Part shown: positions 1 to 12,500 of the stretch, piece after piece
How the letters are laid out: each line of letters begins with the position of its first letter
Position numbering within the stretch: the stretch's first letter is position 1
Origin: Malurus cyaneus samueli
Lineage: Eukaryota > Chordata > Aves > Passeriformes > Maluridae
Length of the DNA: 64,000 nucleotides
Reading direction: 5' to 3'
Assembly (NCBI GenBank): GCA_009741485.1
Contig: CM019217.1
Location: forward strand, 36,279,859-36,343,858
Notes under the pieces: generated by a model
The model's database searches: none
Told to the model about the DNA's origin: nothing
The model's input: the letters and a program-made list of their open reading frames with translations, nothing else
Program-made: the position numbers and the translations under genes

Positions 1-3000
1 TGCAAGCACAGATAATTAGTCATCACTGGAAATACTAAAGTCCACACGAGAAATTAGTTTGACTGTGACTTACTTTTAAATTTATTTAAAAAAAATGAAG
101 GCATTTCTGATCAGCAAATCTTGAAGACATTTACTGTCTAAGTAAATATCCTAACACAGAGTATAATAATTTTTCAATACCAAGAGCTTCAAACAGGAGA
201 TGTTAAAATCCTCCTTCTACCATATAGCAGACAACACCAAGCTGGGTGGGGATGTTGATCTGCTGGAGGATCAGAACACTGTGTAGAGGATCTGCAGATC
301 AGAACAGGCTGGACTTAGGGGCTGAGGACAATTGAGCTGCAATAAGGTGAAGTGCTGAGTCCTGTACTTTGGTCACAACAACCCCATGCATCACTGCAGG
401 CTTGGGACAGAGGAGCTGGAAAGATGTCCATCAGAAAAGGACCTGGGGGTACTGGTTGACAGCATCTGAACATGAGCCAGCTGTGCCCAGGTGGTCAGGA
501 AGGCCAATGGCATCCTGGCTTGGATCAGCAGTTGGCCAGCAGGACCAGGGAGGTGATTGTCCCCCTGTGCTCAGCATTGGTGAGGTTGCACCTTGAATCC
601 TATGTCCAGTTTGGGCCCCTCACTACAAGAAAGACATTGAGGTGCTGAAGTGTGCCCAGAAAAGGACAACAAGGCCAGCGAAGGGTCTATGAGGAGCAGC
701 TGAGGGAGCTGGAGATGTTTAGCCTGGAGAAAAGGAGGCTCAGAGGAGCCTTATCACCTTCTACATTACCTGAAAGGAGGTTGTAATGAAGTATGGATCA
801 GCCTCCTCTTCCAGGTAACAAGTGATAGAACAAGAGAAAATGGTCAGATGGACAGGGGGAGGGTTAGATTAGATTTGATGAAAAATTTCTTCACCAAAAA
901 GGGTTTTCAGGCACTGGAACAAGCTGCCCAGGAAAGTGGAGTGACCATCCCTGGAGGTACTTAAAAGGTCTATAGATGTGGTGCTTGTGGTCACGGTTTA
1001 GTGGTGGACTTGGCAGTGCTGAGTTAATGGTTGGGTTTGATATTTTAAAGGTCTTTTCCAATGAAAATACTTCCATGATTCTATTTTTTGTTGTTGTTAT
1101 TGCTAGTAATTGAGAAGGAGCAGACCATAATTGGTCTCAAGCAGCAGAGCACCTGAAATCCAAGTCTTAGAAACCTTCATGCTTAACTGTCAAGCTATGG
1201 ACCTGATTTTTTATTTTTAAGGGAATGGTTTTTTAATTTTGGGGGAACAGTTTATACATTATGTATGGCTAAGTTCACCATGAATGTCCCAATGACCTAA
1301 TACATAGTTGAAAGTTTTAAAATTTCATAAACACATAGTGGTGACAAGAAGAACATCTAAAACAATCAAATAGAGTAGAAATAGAGCCATGCGGGTTAAA
1401 TCAAGGGCATTCTAAGATCCAAATATCTCCACTCAAGGGATTTGAAAGATTTGAATCTTTCCCTAACACAGTCAGCTAAGAAGCTTATTTCCATAAGCAT
1501 TTCTAGTTACTGTAACACTTTGTACTATTTGCTTCTTAAATTATAAAAATGGAAGAAAAACAGCTGATGCATGTAATATCTTATATGGGTTGGTTCTATA
1601 AAATATTTTTTGTTTCTTGTAGAAAGGAGCTAAATATATATGAAATACATGTCTTTAAAATGTCTCTATTTCCTTCATGTAGAATAATTTAAGTTTTCTT
1701 TGTATTATTCCTAAGAACAAAACTAATTCCTATAGCTGCATAGTGTAATACACGGTATTTACATACTTTTTATTTTAAAAGGGGAAAAAGCCCTGTGTGC
1801 CAGTCCTTGTCTTAGTGATATCATTTATATATTGATACAACAAATGTTCCCTGCCCCAGTTTAAAGTACAAAGTACAAAAGTAGAGCAGTACTGAGCAAG
1901 ATAAATCAGAGCAAACACATCTGGGGTGTGTTCTTTGCAGCTAAAACAGTTCACAGAACCAGTTGGTCTTCAGGAATGTTTTTAGAGGACTGTAAGGATA
2001 GTACTGATAGTACTGCTTGAGAAAGCATGAACAAGAAGGTTAAAAAAGTGGGACTTCCTTTTGGAAGGATAATAGATGGAATAAAACACAAGTCCTATTT
2101 GTATCCATTACAGTTTCCTGAGAGCAAGAAAAGACAACTTGATAAAGATGGAGAGGGGGTGTAAGGAGTACCAGCTACTAAAATGATATGTCGATTGCAA
2201 TACTTTCCACCATTTTGCTACATTTGCTAAATATCCATCTTTTCCTTACTTTATTGATATTTCTATTACTTTTTTAGTTAAGTGTTCCAGCAATGCCATC
2301 TATTCCTCACCTCAAAACTCCAAGTCTCATGGTGCAGACTTGGCTGATATGAATTTCATCAACAGCAGCTTCAACTAGTGATACTCACACAAGAGTACAT
2401 TCTTGTCATGGCATGTAAAATGAACTTGGCAACCATACAAGAATTCCAGTTCGAAGAGCTATTACCAGTGTAGTTTCAGCAGTCTGTCACACACAAACAA
2501 ATTCGTGCACAGAATCACACAAAGGTGTATAACACAGACATTCTTATTGAGGGTCCCACCTACAGTTCTCCAGCATGACAAGAACAGTGTTTATTGCCTT
2601 CAACTTCATAAGAACTTTTGCCTGAGGTATCCAGAAAATTTATAATCTTGTTTTTTGTTTCAAATCCTTAAAGGAAGAAAAGGGCCCATATCATTGTTGA
2701 GGGCTTTGAACATGTATGTTATTTAAACATTTGGGTGTTTTAAGAAGCTTCAATAATTTTATCTTGTGTTCATGCGTCTTTCTGGAACCACTGCAATTAG
2801 AGTGGCCACTATAATTACAGTATCTTTTCTCTTTACAAATGCACTTAGCACAACTTATAGTAAAGACAATCCCCCAAAATTATCCTCAGGTTCCCTTTTT
2901 ATGATCATGTCAGAGGTTTCTGAAAACTGACGTATGTTGCAGTGTGCAGTTAAATGTAGCAGTACCGATATCACCTATGCTTACATTTTAAATATTACCT

Positions 3001-6000
3001 GAATCAAAAGTTTAGAAGCACCTCATGGCATTTTGAATACCTTATTGTTTTATTCTGAAAAAAAAAAATAGCTTTGTATATTTATACAAAAATATATTTT
3101 GTATATTTAAACCAGCCTTCCACATGAAATTATGAGAAAAATTGAAAGCAAAATCACAGCTATCTCCTGCTTATGTGATGATTTTGCATGTTTTAGCATA
3201 TTCTGGCAAAACTGTAAATTGCGGGCCACAACTTGGGCACATCAAAAAGCCCCAGTCATATGGGATGCAATTATTTAAGTACTGCCTAGAGGTAAGTAGA
3301 ATTCAAATGGACACATAAAATTTTTTCAGGTGCATGACAGTCTTATTCTTCATTACTAGACAAAATGTAGAAATATGCAACAATTCCAAATTTTTACATT
3401 TTTAATCATTTGGCACAATTTATTTCTGTAAGTGACGGAAGTAATACATTTCCATGAATTTAGAAAACTACTACAACGAAGTCTACCAAAATCATGGGTT
3501 GTCCCTGCAAAATACTTAGATTTCAACTACAGAGAAGCACCACTGTATATTTATGTGTGACTCCTTTCAATATAGCTCATAGTGAAATACCTGTTCCAGC
3601 AACTATCAAACATTGCAAAATCAATGTTGACTTATCAGTAAGGACCTATTCCTCAAAAGCCCAATTAATGTCACAGCAGAAATCAGAAGGGTAACTAAGC
3701 AAACATCAGAAGTGATTAATTGAATATATTTTTGTGACAAAGTCTTCATCGCAAGGCTTCTCCACTGTGCAAGCCATAAACAGGATCCCTTGGGAGTACT
3801 CTGCAACCTTCTTCTGGTCTATATCCCTCACTGGCTTTTCCCAGCATACCAGGAGAAATGACAAGGACTGAACTTTCATCCCAAAATAGTGTGACACGGA
3901 CACACAGCTGGATTCAGCAGCTGGAAATAGCCACTAGGTCCCACAATACAGTCAGAGGCAAGCACTGTTTCTTAGTGCCAGCAATAGAGAAACAAACCAA
4001 AACAAACAATGCTTTCCACAGAAGATAAAATGGCATAGTTGACTGGTTTACTGACAACCAGTGGCTACCTCAATGACTTACTTGGCTATTCTTCAGCATA
4101 ATTTGATGTCAGGGGACCAACTGCTGTAGGGAGAGATGTGGCCAAAAAGTGAGAAGCAGCACTTAACTGGAAATTAGTAGCACAGGGATCAGTCCTCTAA
4201 GTACTTTAAGAAGCCTACAGGTATATTACAGGTATAATTTTTTTTTTGCTTATATTGTACTAGGAAGGACACAGTGACTTACCTTTATTGCACAATAAGT
4301 CAATGAGTATCTTAGCTTACTGTTTTAATGGATGTTTACAGTAACCAGTGTTGAAGTACAATGAAAAGTTCTTTGAACTAAGAACATAGGCCCTGCTATT
4401 CAAAATGGAGTACTATTCCTGTGTCCTTCAGTAATGTGAAGGTGTGTGGAAAGGGAGGAGAGAAATAAAGAAAACTGCACAATAAAAATCTGAAACATAG
4501 CATTTCATTCCCACCTTGTAAAAATGCTCTTGACTTGTAGCAAATTATCAAATCCTACTACATATTCCTTTCTCCTTTCTGCCTCTTCCTCTCTAGACTT
4601 CTTGTTTTCCAGGGTTTGAGCTGGAAATTCACACTCAAGAGGCTGCAATATCAGTCCATATGGCAATCAAACTAACATGTACATAGGAATGCCAAGGGAC
4701 TTGCAGGCTTGCTCCAGCTTGTCTATGTCCTAGAAAATCCACTTTAAAAAAATTAGTCCCACCTTCCTGTCCAATAGTAAAATGCTAAAACTTTCCATGG
4801 GTATCACCAGCAGTACCTCGTTTCAGACTTCTGAAGTTTGTCTTACATGGTTCACACAGTACTTTTAAATGTTTCCTTAGAGATAGCTATCATTTTACAA
4901 CATCACTGGATGAAAGGCAAATGATCTTGGGTCAAATTCCAGCTCTGTGCTAGCCTGCTTTATGAAACCACAAGTCCGTGGCTCTTTATTCAGTAACCCT
5001 AGCATTGAACTATGTTAGCTGAGGAACCTACATAAAATGTTAGGACAGATTACCATTTTGTTTTCTCAAAGGAATTCATGTTACCCTGTCACCTTGGTAG
5101 CAATACAGTGCTCATCTTCAAAATGCTGACGTATTTTCTCAGCAGGAAGTACCAGATGTATCAGACAAGTGGTAGCAAGGGAAACCTTATTAAATGAGTG
5201 TTAGAAACTATGTCAGTTGGAACACCTACCCTGAAACATTAGGAAAAAGTGCTCTATATTAAGTTACTTTCAAAGCAACTTCCACTTGAAAGGGATGATG
5301 ATTAATAGTGTCCAGGCCACCATCACCAAAGAATAACTTTTCTTTTTTAATAGATATATCTAGAATGGAACACGAAGTATAAAAACTGATAGGAATAATG
5401 TTGGAATACAAGAACATATTACACACTGGCTGACGTTGGTTCCTAAAGTCAGAAAAAAATAATTAGTGCTCTACTGAAGACTCTGAGTATAATTAAAATT
5501 TCAAGATATGATTTCTTTTAGAATGATAGAATTAAAGCTATACAGCCAAAGAACACATAGAAAGGTGAAGAATCAAAGATTTTGTAAGTTTTATTTCTGA
5601 TTTTGACACTGGAAACTAAATTGACACTTCAGAAATAATTAAAGAAGTTACTGATTACTAATATGCTGTTCTCAAAAGCAACTGCAAAAGTTTTTAGTAT
5701 TTACACAATTATTCTGCCATCTTTACCAAACTGTCAGATATAATTTTGGGTTTATTACTGTATGATACTTCAGCATGTCTGATCTCCTCTAATTTAAATC
5801 TATAATTTATGTAAACTAATGCTAGGAGATATTCCCACACTCACCACCATAACTTTATTTGAAAGAACCCTGAATTTTGTACTGGCAATTGAAGAGTGAA
5901 ATTGCCTCTCTTGAGAGCACACTCAGACCTCCAGTGCACCTTGATGGCCCAAGACCGTATGTTTTTCAACAGCTAGGAGAGTGATTTTGATTATTTTTTT

Positions 6001-9000
6001 TTATGAACAGTTTTTAAACAAGGACAAAAAAAAAAAAAAAACCAAAAAAACAAAACCAACAGGTAAGAGAAATCTGTCCCAATTTTTTATTTACCTACAT
6101 TTAGTTACGTCTTTACACATTTACAAGCAACATCCATTCAGCTAAAATGGAGTTGTAAACAAAGGAACTGTAAAAAATTCAGCTGTAAAATGCTTCCTTG
6201 TACAAAGTCTCCCAGCATATTTTCATCTTAAACTTAGACATTTTTTTAATTAGGTAATTTCAAATTTAATTTTCCCTTTTTTTTCATAATTTTTATTTCA
6301 TAAACAATCTATGAGTTATTGTTGGTTAAGATCATGAGATTAAACTATTAGTCTTAAAAGTACAATTGGGGGACTGCACAATCTGAAAAGACCTACAGTT
6401 TCTTTCATTTAATTGAAAGGAAATTACAGAGATTTTTCATCATAACCCAAAACCAAAAAACTGGGTGCAGAAAACACATTATTTTTGAGAGGATTGGAGA
6501 GAGGTGGATTCTTGCAAAAGGGTGGGAAATCCATCACACAATACTTCAGATGAAAAATGCCACCTCCTGACTGTGCAGACAGATAGGTTCCTTTCACTCT
6601 GGCTATGTGGCTCAGAGTTTACCCGCAAAATAATTCTTTATTTTATCAGCCTAAACATCATAAATAGCCATTTCACTCAAGATCAGCCGCACTTGTATGC
6701 GGTTTTTGGCAGGATTACAGGTAAGGATTACCTGTAAGGAATGTGCTATAGCACAGGTGTAAGGGGAAATATCCAAATGGAAGTCTGCATTTATTTTGAA
6801 GACCACCTCTCACAATACCTTTATGTAAAGGAGAATTTCTCCAGCCACATGAAGAAATACTGAGTTAATGGATTCCAGAAAGAGAAAAAGAACAAGACAC
6901 TAATTTCCATAGGACAGCCAAGCTGCCCACTTTTTTCTTGGTTAATAATTGTGGCTTGGCCAAGGATTCATCTAGCTCTATTATCTCTGTGCATTAGAAG
7001 GAATAGAAAAGCCTTCAAGGAGCCCCAAGCTACTTCCTGCTTCAACTGATTCATTTTCTCTAATCATCCTAAGTGGAATTCTGTTTTTCTGCTCAGCAGG
7101 CTCAGCCACTGCTCCAGGGCATGACAGGACAGCATTAACCCCTTTCTTACTAAAATATCTTCTGTACAGCCTATCATACAAATATATATCTTAAAAAACA
7201 CACTCCACTCTAAATCTAATTTCAGTTGAGGTGCCAGTAAGTTTATGTTCAAAATAAGTAAATCTTATAGCAACACTACTGGGCCTTAAAAATCTTGATT
7301 TTAATGAATCAAACTTACATGTGACAATCAACATTAAACAGTACTAGATTAACTTTTATAAGGGCTCTGCTGCTTTCCAGGACATGCAAGACAAATCGTA
7401 TTTAATTAGATATGTGTCAAGACACTGAAAAGAATCCTTTGAAAAGTTTGTGTTAAAGCATTTAATCAACAGCATCCTTTTTAAATTAATCAAAATATTT
7501 TTTAAAAACTTGTTAGCTTAAAGAAAAAGTTCCAGGAAAGATATTAAAAAGAAAAAAATCTGTGGGAATTTTTCTTTAAGAAAAATTTAAACTATTATTT
7601 CAGAATTTTGAAATGTTCATATTTTGTGGCATTTTACACAATTCCAGGAAATAGGTATTCTGAAAATATGTTATTAGTGAAAATAACTCATTAAGTGCTG
7701 AAAATGAGAAAATGAGAAAAGCTGATTTGTTATCAAGATTCCAAAACAAACTTGGTAAACAGGTTGATTTATCTCTGTCAACGGGCAGCCTCATATTACT
7801 TGAAAAAAGAACAAGTGATATTAATAAATCAGGACATGCACTCTTCCAAATCTGATTCCTACTAAAACTAACAAGTGTGAGGGGTGACTGGAATTGAATT
7901 AGAAGTATTACTTTATATTTTATAACATGTGTGTCTAAAAATATCAGCTAATAAAAATGAAATGTAATACCCATCTCAAAATTATTCCAGTTTTCCTCTG
8001 GGAATTTAGATAGTTGCAGAAAATACTTAATATTCTATTTTAAAAGTTGTTTTGGTTTTTTTTCTCCAGTTCCTCTAGTTACTATCCAATAGGTTTTAGG
8101 CACATATAGATTTTTTTTACTGTGTTTTTTATATATGGGAAATTTCTGTCTCAATTAGTCACAATTCTGCAGATCTTCTCTGGTCAAAAATAGTGAAATA
8201 GTCATGTGCACTTCATATTTTGGACATCTTCTTTTTTTTGGCCAATAAATAGCACAAAACAGTCATAAAATACAAATGGAGTTCTCATTTAAAAGCTGAA
8301 ATAATATTCCTATAAAAGTATGTCTCAATACATTTGACCATTTAAAGTAGAAATTGTAATGGAAATGGGAAATTATTACAGGGAGATCTAAAATAATCGG
8401 TAAAAAAATATGAAACTCATCACTAATGCAGTGATATTGTAACATTTTTCTGAAGTTATCTTCCACCAAGAGCCTTGTCTGCTGCCTTTCTCTTGCTCTT
8501 TGTTTCACTCTCAGGTAAAGTGACTTTCTGGGAGAAACTCTCTCTCATGGTTCACCCAGGAGGCTGGTAAACCAGGAGGCTTGGTGTATCTTTGGACATC
8601 TCAGTTTAAAAGTCTGAAGTTCAATGAGAGGAATCTCAGAAGAATTTCTGACTGCAATAGGGTTCAAAAATAGATTTTTAAGGAATCAAGATAATATGGG
8701 TCTCAGATTTTCTTTTTCCTCAAAGCTCTTTCCTTAAAAAAATGAAAAATAAAAACTGCAGCTAATATTGGGATGAAAACATTTCACATCTTTTAGAACT
8801 TTTTTTTATCTTGTCTTTCTTTGCCTTAATGGGCTAACTTTTGCTTAAGAGGAGTGTAAAACTCCTGTAACTTTAGTCAGAAAATAATACAAATTTTTAA
8901 TATCCTGAGACTAGAAATATATCATGGTACTTAATCCTAGAAATTGTGAATTTCTTATAACTTGATCCAAATGCAGTTTTAAGTGTTAATGATATCTCCA

Positions 9001-9479
9001 GACATGGTCAGTACATTTTTTATAATATAGAACAGCATGTCTCAAAAACATGATGGGATTAAGATCGGTTCATCAGCCACTTATATTTTTAGATAATGCA
9101 TGTGTTTCATCTATAAATGGTTTACTTACTCTTCATTTAATTTCCTTTACAGCTCTTATTTTGTATTTCAATATTTTAGTTTGATTATTTATATCTTACT
9201 AAGAGAAATAAGTAAACTGCTATTACTTCTATGTGTTGCAATTGCGCTTCTGAAGTTATTTAGTTGCAACACTGTGAAGCATCTCTGTGTTTATAATCTT
9301 CAAAATATAAATAAGATCACTGGTAGAGCAACACAGGTTCCAAGCACCACAATAAAAACAAGTTTCAGTTTGTAGAAGCACAATAGATATTTTAAATAAT
9401 GTCAAAAAATCAGTAAAATATTTTGTAAAGCTTCAAATAATCTTGAGCATCTTCAGTAATTCCTTCCTCTCTATACCAG
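1..9479 (+). other. HPGD: Probable HPGD intron 3 (left part)
   Basis: I read this as intron because exon 4 follows it and the first 108 codons must lie upstream. I searched by eye for the expected exon 2 and 3 peptides (the cofactor Asp segment and the NNAG motif) and did not find them. Apart from the CR1 copy near the left end it holds only AT-rich unique sequence, an A-rich run near 6027-6058 and short open frames without recognisable content. Confidence 0.7.
200..1084 (+). mobile_element. CR1 LINE, 5'-truncated copy (end of ORF2 plus 3' UTR)
   Basis: The sequence follows the 3' part of the avian chicken-repeat-1 retrotransposon in sense orientation. It starts in the reverse-transcriptase active-site region, where the DDTKLGG motif reads DNTKLGG at about 230-250. 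It continues through the segment resembling CAACAACCCCATGCA and GGGCCCCTCACTACAAGAA, and ends in the diagnostic 3' tail, AAGGTCTTTTCCAA and ATTCTAT. Many stops and indels break the reading frame, and the catalytic second aspartate is lost, so it is an old dead copy. The left boundary is approximate. The 75-codon open frame at 369-596 lies inside it and is a shadow. Confidence 0.93.
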
Positions 9480-9576
9480 ACATCTGTGATTAGAGGAACC
9501 TACCTTGCCCTAGAATACATGAAAAAAGGAAATGGAGGTGATGGAGGAGTGATCATTAATATGTCATCCTTGGCAG
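9480..9576 (+). CDS. HPGD: HPGD coding exon 4 (residues 109-141)
   Basis: The 97-bp exon begins after a pyrimidine-rich acceptor ending in ACCAG and ends at GCAG|GTGAGA. It reads [20 protein letters not shown] followed by [13 protein letters not shown], which carries catalytic Ser138. It finishes with one base of codon 141 (phase 1), completed by GA in the next exon to give glycine. Confidence 0.95.
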
Positions 9577-12500
9577 GTGAGAAAATTTTATGCCTAAACA
9601 CTTCCTGCTGGGTTTTCTTCTAAAGTAAATGAATCAAGCTGATCAGTCTTACTTCTTCTTCTTTCCTGTGGCCCTTTCCTGCTTAGAACTATTTTGACCT
9701 GGTTTTCATCGTGGCAACAGAAGGAATGTAAAATAACCACAAATTTCATTTGCTTTTTTAAACACAATTCAATAGAAAAAAAAAATCAATCCGTTTCCTA
9801 ACTTATCTGTCTTGTATTTAAAATCTTGAGCCTGACATAAATTTCTCCATTCAACTGCACAGGAGCACAAATGTAAAGATATCTAAAACTAGGCTGCATC
9901 TACTTTATTAACAAGAATTGTCACGCACCCACTTTGTGTTCCAAGTCCTTTCACATGTGATCAACCTGTATTTGAGGAGACATAAAATTAACACTCGTAT
10001 TTCCAAGCTTAAGCAAGTGCTTTCTTTGCTCATTGCTTTTCTATACTATGACTGTATTTCAATTTATTGGTATAAAATAGAATTCTATGGATTCTAAGCC
10101 AGTTGGGGGTAATGCTGCCCGGTTGTGAGGCAGAATTCCTCACCATTTCCTGTAGATCTACTCAATGTTGCAGTGACTGGGCAAAAAAGCACAGGTGAAG
10201 GGGAAACTGTACATGGAGAATGAAGTCAGATGACAACTTTCCTCCAAAAATTTATGGGTACTTACATTCTCTCATTTTTGTCTGGAGAGATTGTTCTCTC
10301 CTTCTACTGTCATACTGTCTGTGAAAAATAATACGTATGCTACCTTACACTTGGATTATCAGAAGGGTTTTTTTTTATCTGTGCAGATTACCAAATTATA
10401 GTAATTTAATTCCAGGATCTTCCTGTGTGTTTTAACAATGGAAAGGTAAGACAGTTAAGACAGCACTGGCTATAGTACTGATTGCCAATAGGTGTGGATG
10501 TTCTGAGTATTTTTAAGTTCTCTCTTAGCTTTTGAGATAAAAAGTCCAATTCATCCTATTGACAACACATATGGATTTTGAGGATCTGACTTACTACATG
10601 CCCATGCCACACGGCTGAGGGGTTCTTTACTAAAAGTCTCCATGTTCCTCTAAGTCACCATTTGTCATACAGCCTAATACAGTGCATGCTGACACCAGTA
10701 AATTTATCTCTATAGGCTGAAATTGACATTGTATTGGGTCCAAATTAACCTAGGGAAATTGCTGATGAAGTGCAAGGGTTCATCAGCAGAAGTAAAAGAT
10801 TAAACATTTTCACAGACGCATGGATGCCCTTGCATAGCTTAAGAAAGGGAAGAGGCAGCATGTAGTTTGATTCCTTTTCTAATGGGTCTCAAACGAACAT
10901 AAAATTATTTTGGTTTTAAGACCTGAAAGCTAGGCTGTTCTGTTTGTTAGCTTATAAATGCTTGTTTTAGTTATTTAAGTTTGCATTTATGTACTTAATT
11001 TTTTAATATTAACATTGTGCTGTGATGATTGTGGATATTTGTCAAAATAAAGTTTCTTTTGTTTGGTTTTACGTGGCTTGTATTTAACAATTGTTTCCAA
11101 AGTCATTAGGAAAAACACACTTTAAAAGCTAACATATACTAATACTTCACTAATTTATTTACTGCTGTTTGTGTTTTGTGACTCTGATTCTTATTTCCAG
11201 TCTGAAGGTCTAAGTCCTGCATGTATTACTTCATATATGAAAGGCAAGATTCCGTTGGCTTGCTTAACATCCCCTTCACGTGTTTTCTTAGAGCAAGCTT
11301 CTGTTGATCATTAAACTTCTGAGTGGTTTGGATCCCCACTGTCCAAGTTCCCTATAAGATACAGACAACATATCTTCCCATGTGTTTCTGAGCAATAAGA
11401 AGGGTTGTATTTAGTGCTTATGTAGCATTCAATAATATTTCTTTTGCACATTAATTAGCTACCAGTACATCACCATAGGAATTTTGTCAATGATTTGGAC
11501 TGGTGACAGATTAAACCTTATCATTTTACATTTCCAAATATCCACAGCACTGTTTAAATAATTTCTATGAAGTGGATTAAAGCCAGAGCGTCCACTCTGT
11601 CTATCTAGTAAGGAGTCTTCCTTCCCTTCCCTTCCCTTCCCTTCCCTTCCCTTCCCTTCCCTTCCCGGAACTTCCCTTCCCTTCCCTTCCCGGAACTTCC
11701 CTTCCCTTCCCGGAACTTCCCAGAACTTCCCTTCCCGGAACTTCCCAGAACTTCCCTTCCCTTCCCTTCCCGGAACTTCCCTTCCCTTCCCGGAACTTCC
11801 CAGAACTTCCCTTCCCGGAACTTCCCAGAACTTCCTACAGGACTAAGTAAAAGAGGGAGAGAAATATGTGAGCACATGCAGCAAGCACTCAATTATGTCT
11901 CAAAGATACAAAAATTAATTTTATTGGATTTGTGCATTCATATCAAACTGACCTAATGAGCAATGTGTTTTACTTCAAATTTGGCTCTATAAAAAATAAT
12001 TCCAGTGACTGCAGGTTTTTGCATTGGAATAAACTTAATTTAAATTTAAGGAATAAAATGTTCTAAAATTTCTTTTGTGGGAAGAAATGGTACCTTTAAT
12101 GATGCTTTACGGAATAGTTACAAGCAACAGAGAAAGCATAAAAAACTAAATTTACCTCAAAAGACTGTTAAATGATTAAATTTAACATTGCCTTGTATGT
12201 TGTGGTGGCTGGTACCCGTACACTTTTTGCAATTAAAGGGTGAAATGAATTCAAGTATATGCACACACACTTTTCTTTTGATGGCTTTGATATTTTTAAG
12301 AAGGTGTTCTGTGAAACTGAATTTGTGTATGTCTGGATTCTAGCAGACAAAAAAAAAGTCAAAATATTCACAGAGGGTTTAAAATATGTTAGAATTAGCA
12401 TAGTATCATGCTACTTTTTTGAGAGGCTGTTCAATGTGTAGTGAATCTGGATACCTTCTGCTATGCAGCCATATGCTATGCTATGCTATGCTTTGTGCTA

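Noticed and set aside
369..596. 75-codon frame near the left edge
   Set aside because: It lies inside a decayed CR1 copy, out of frame with the reverse-transcriptase end.
11605..11892. 95-codon minus-strand frame rich in Gly, Lys, Arg and Glu
   Set aside because: It is the direct translation of the GGAAG pentamer array; no gene structure.
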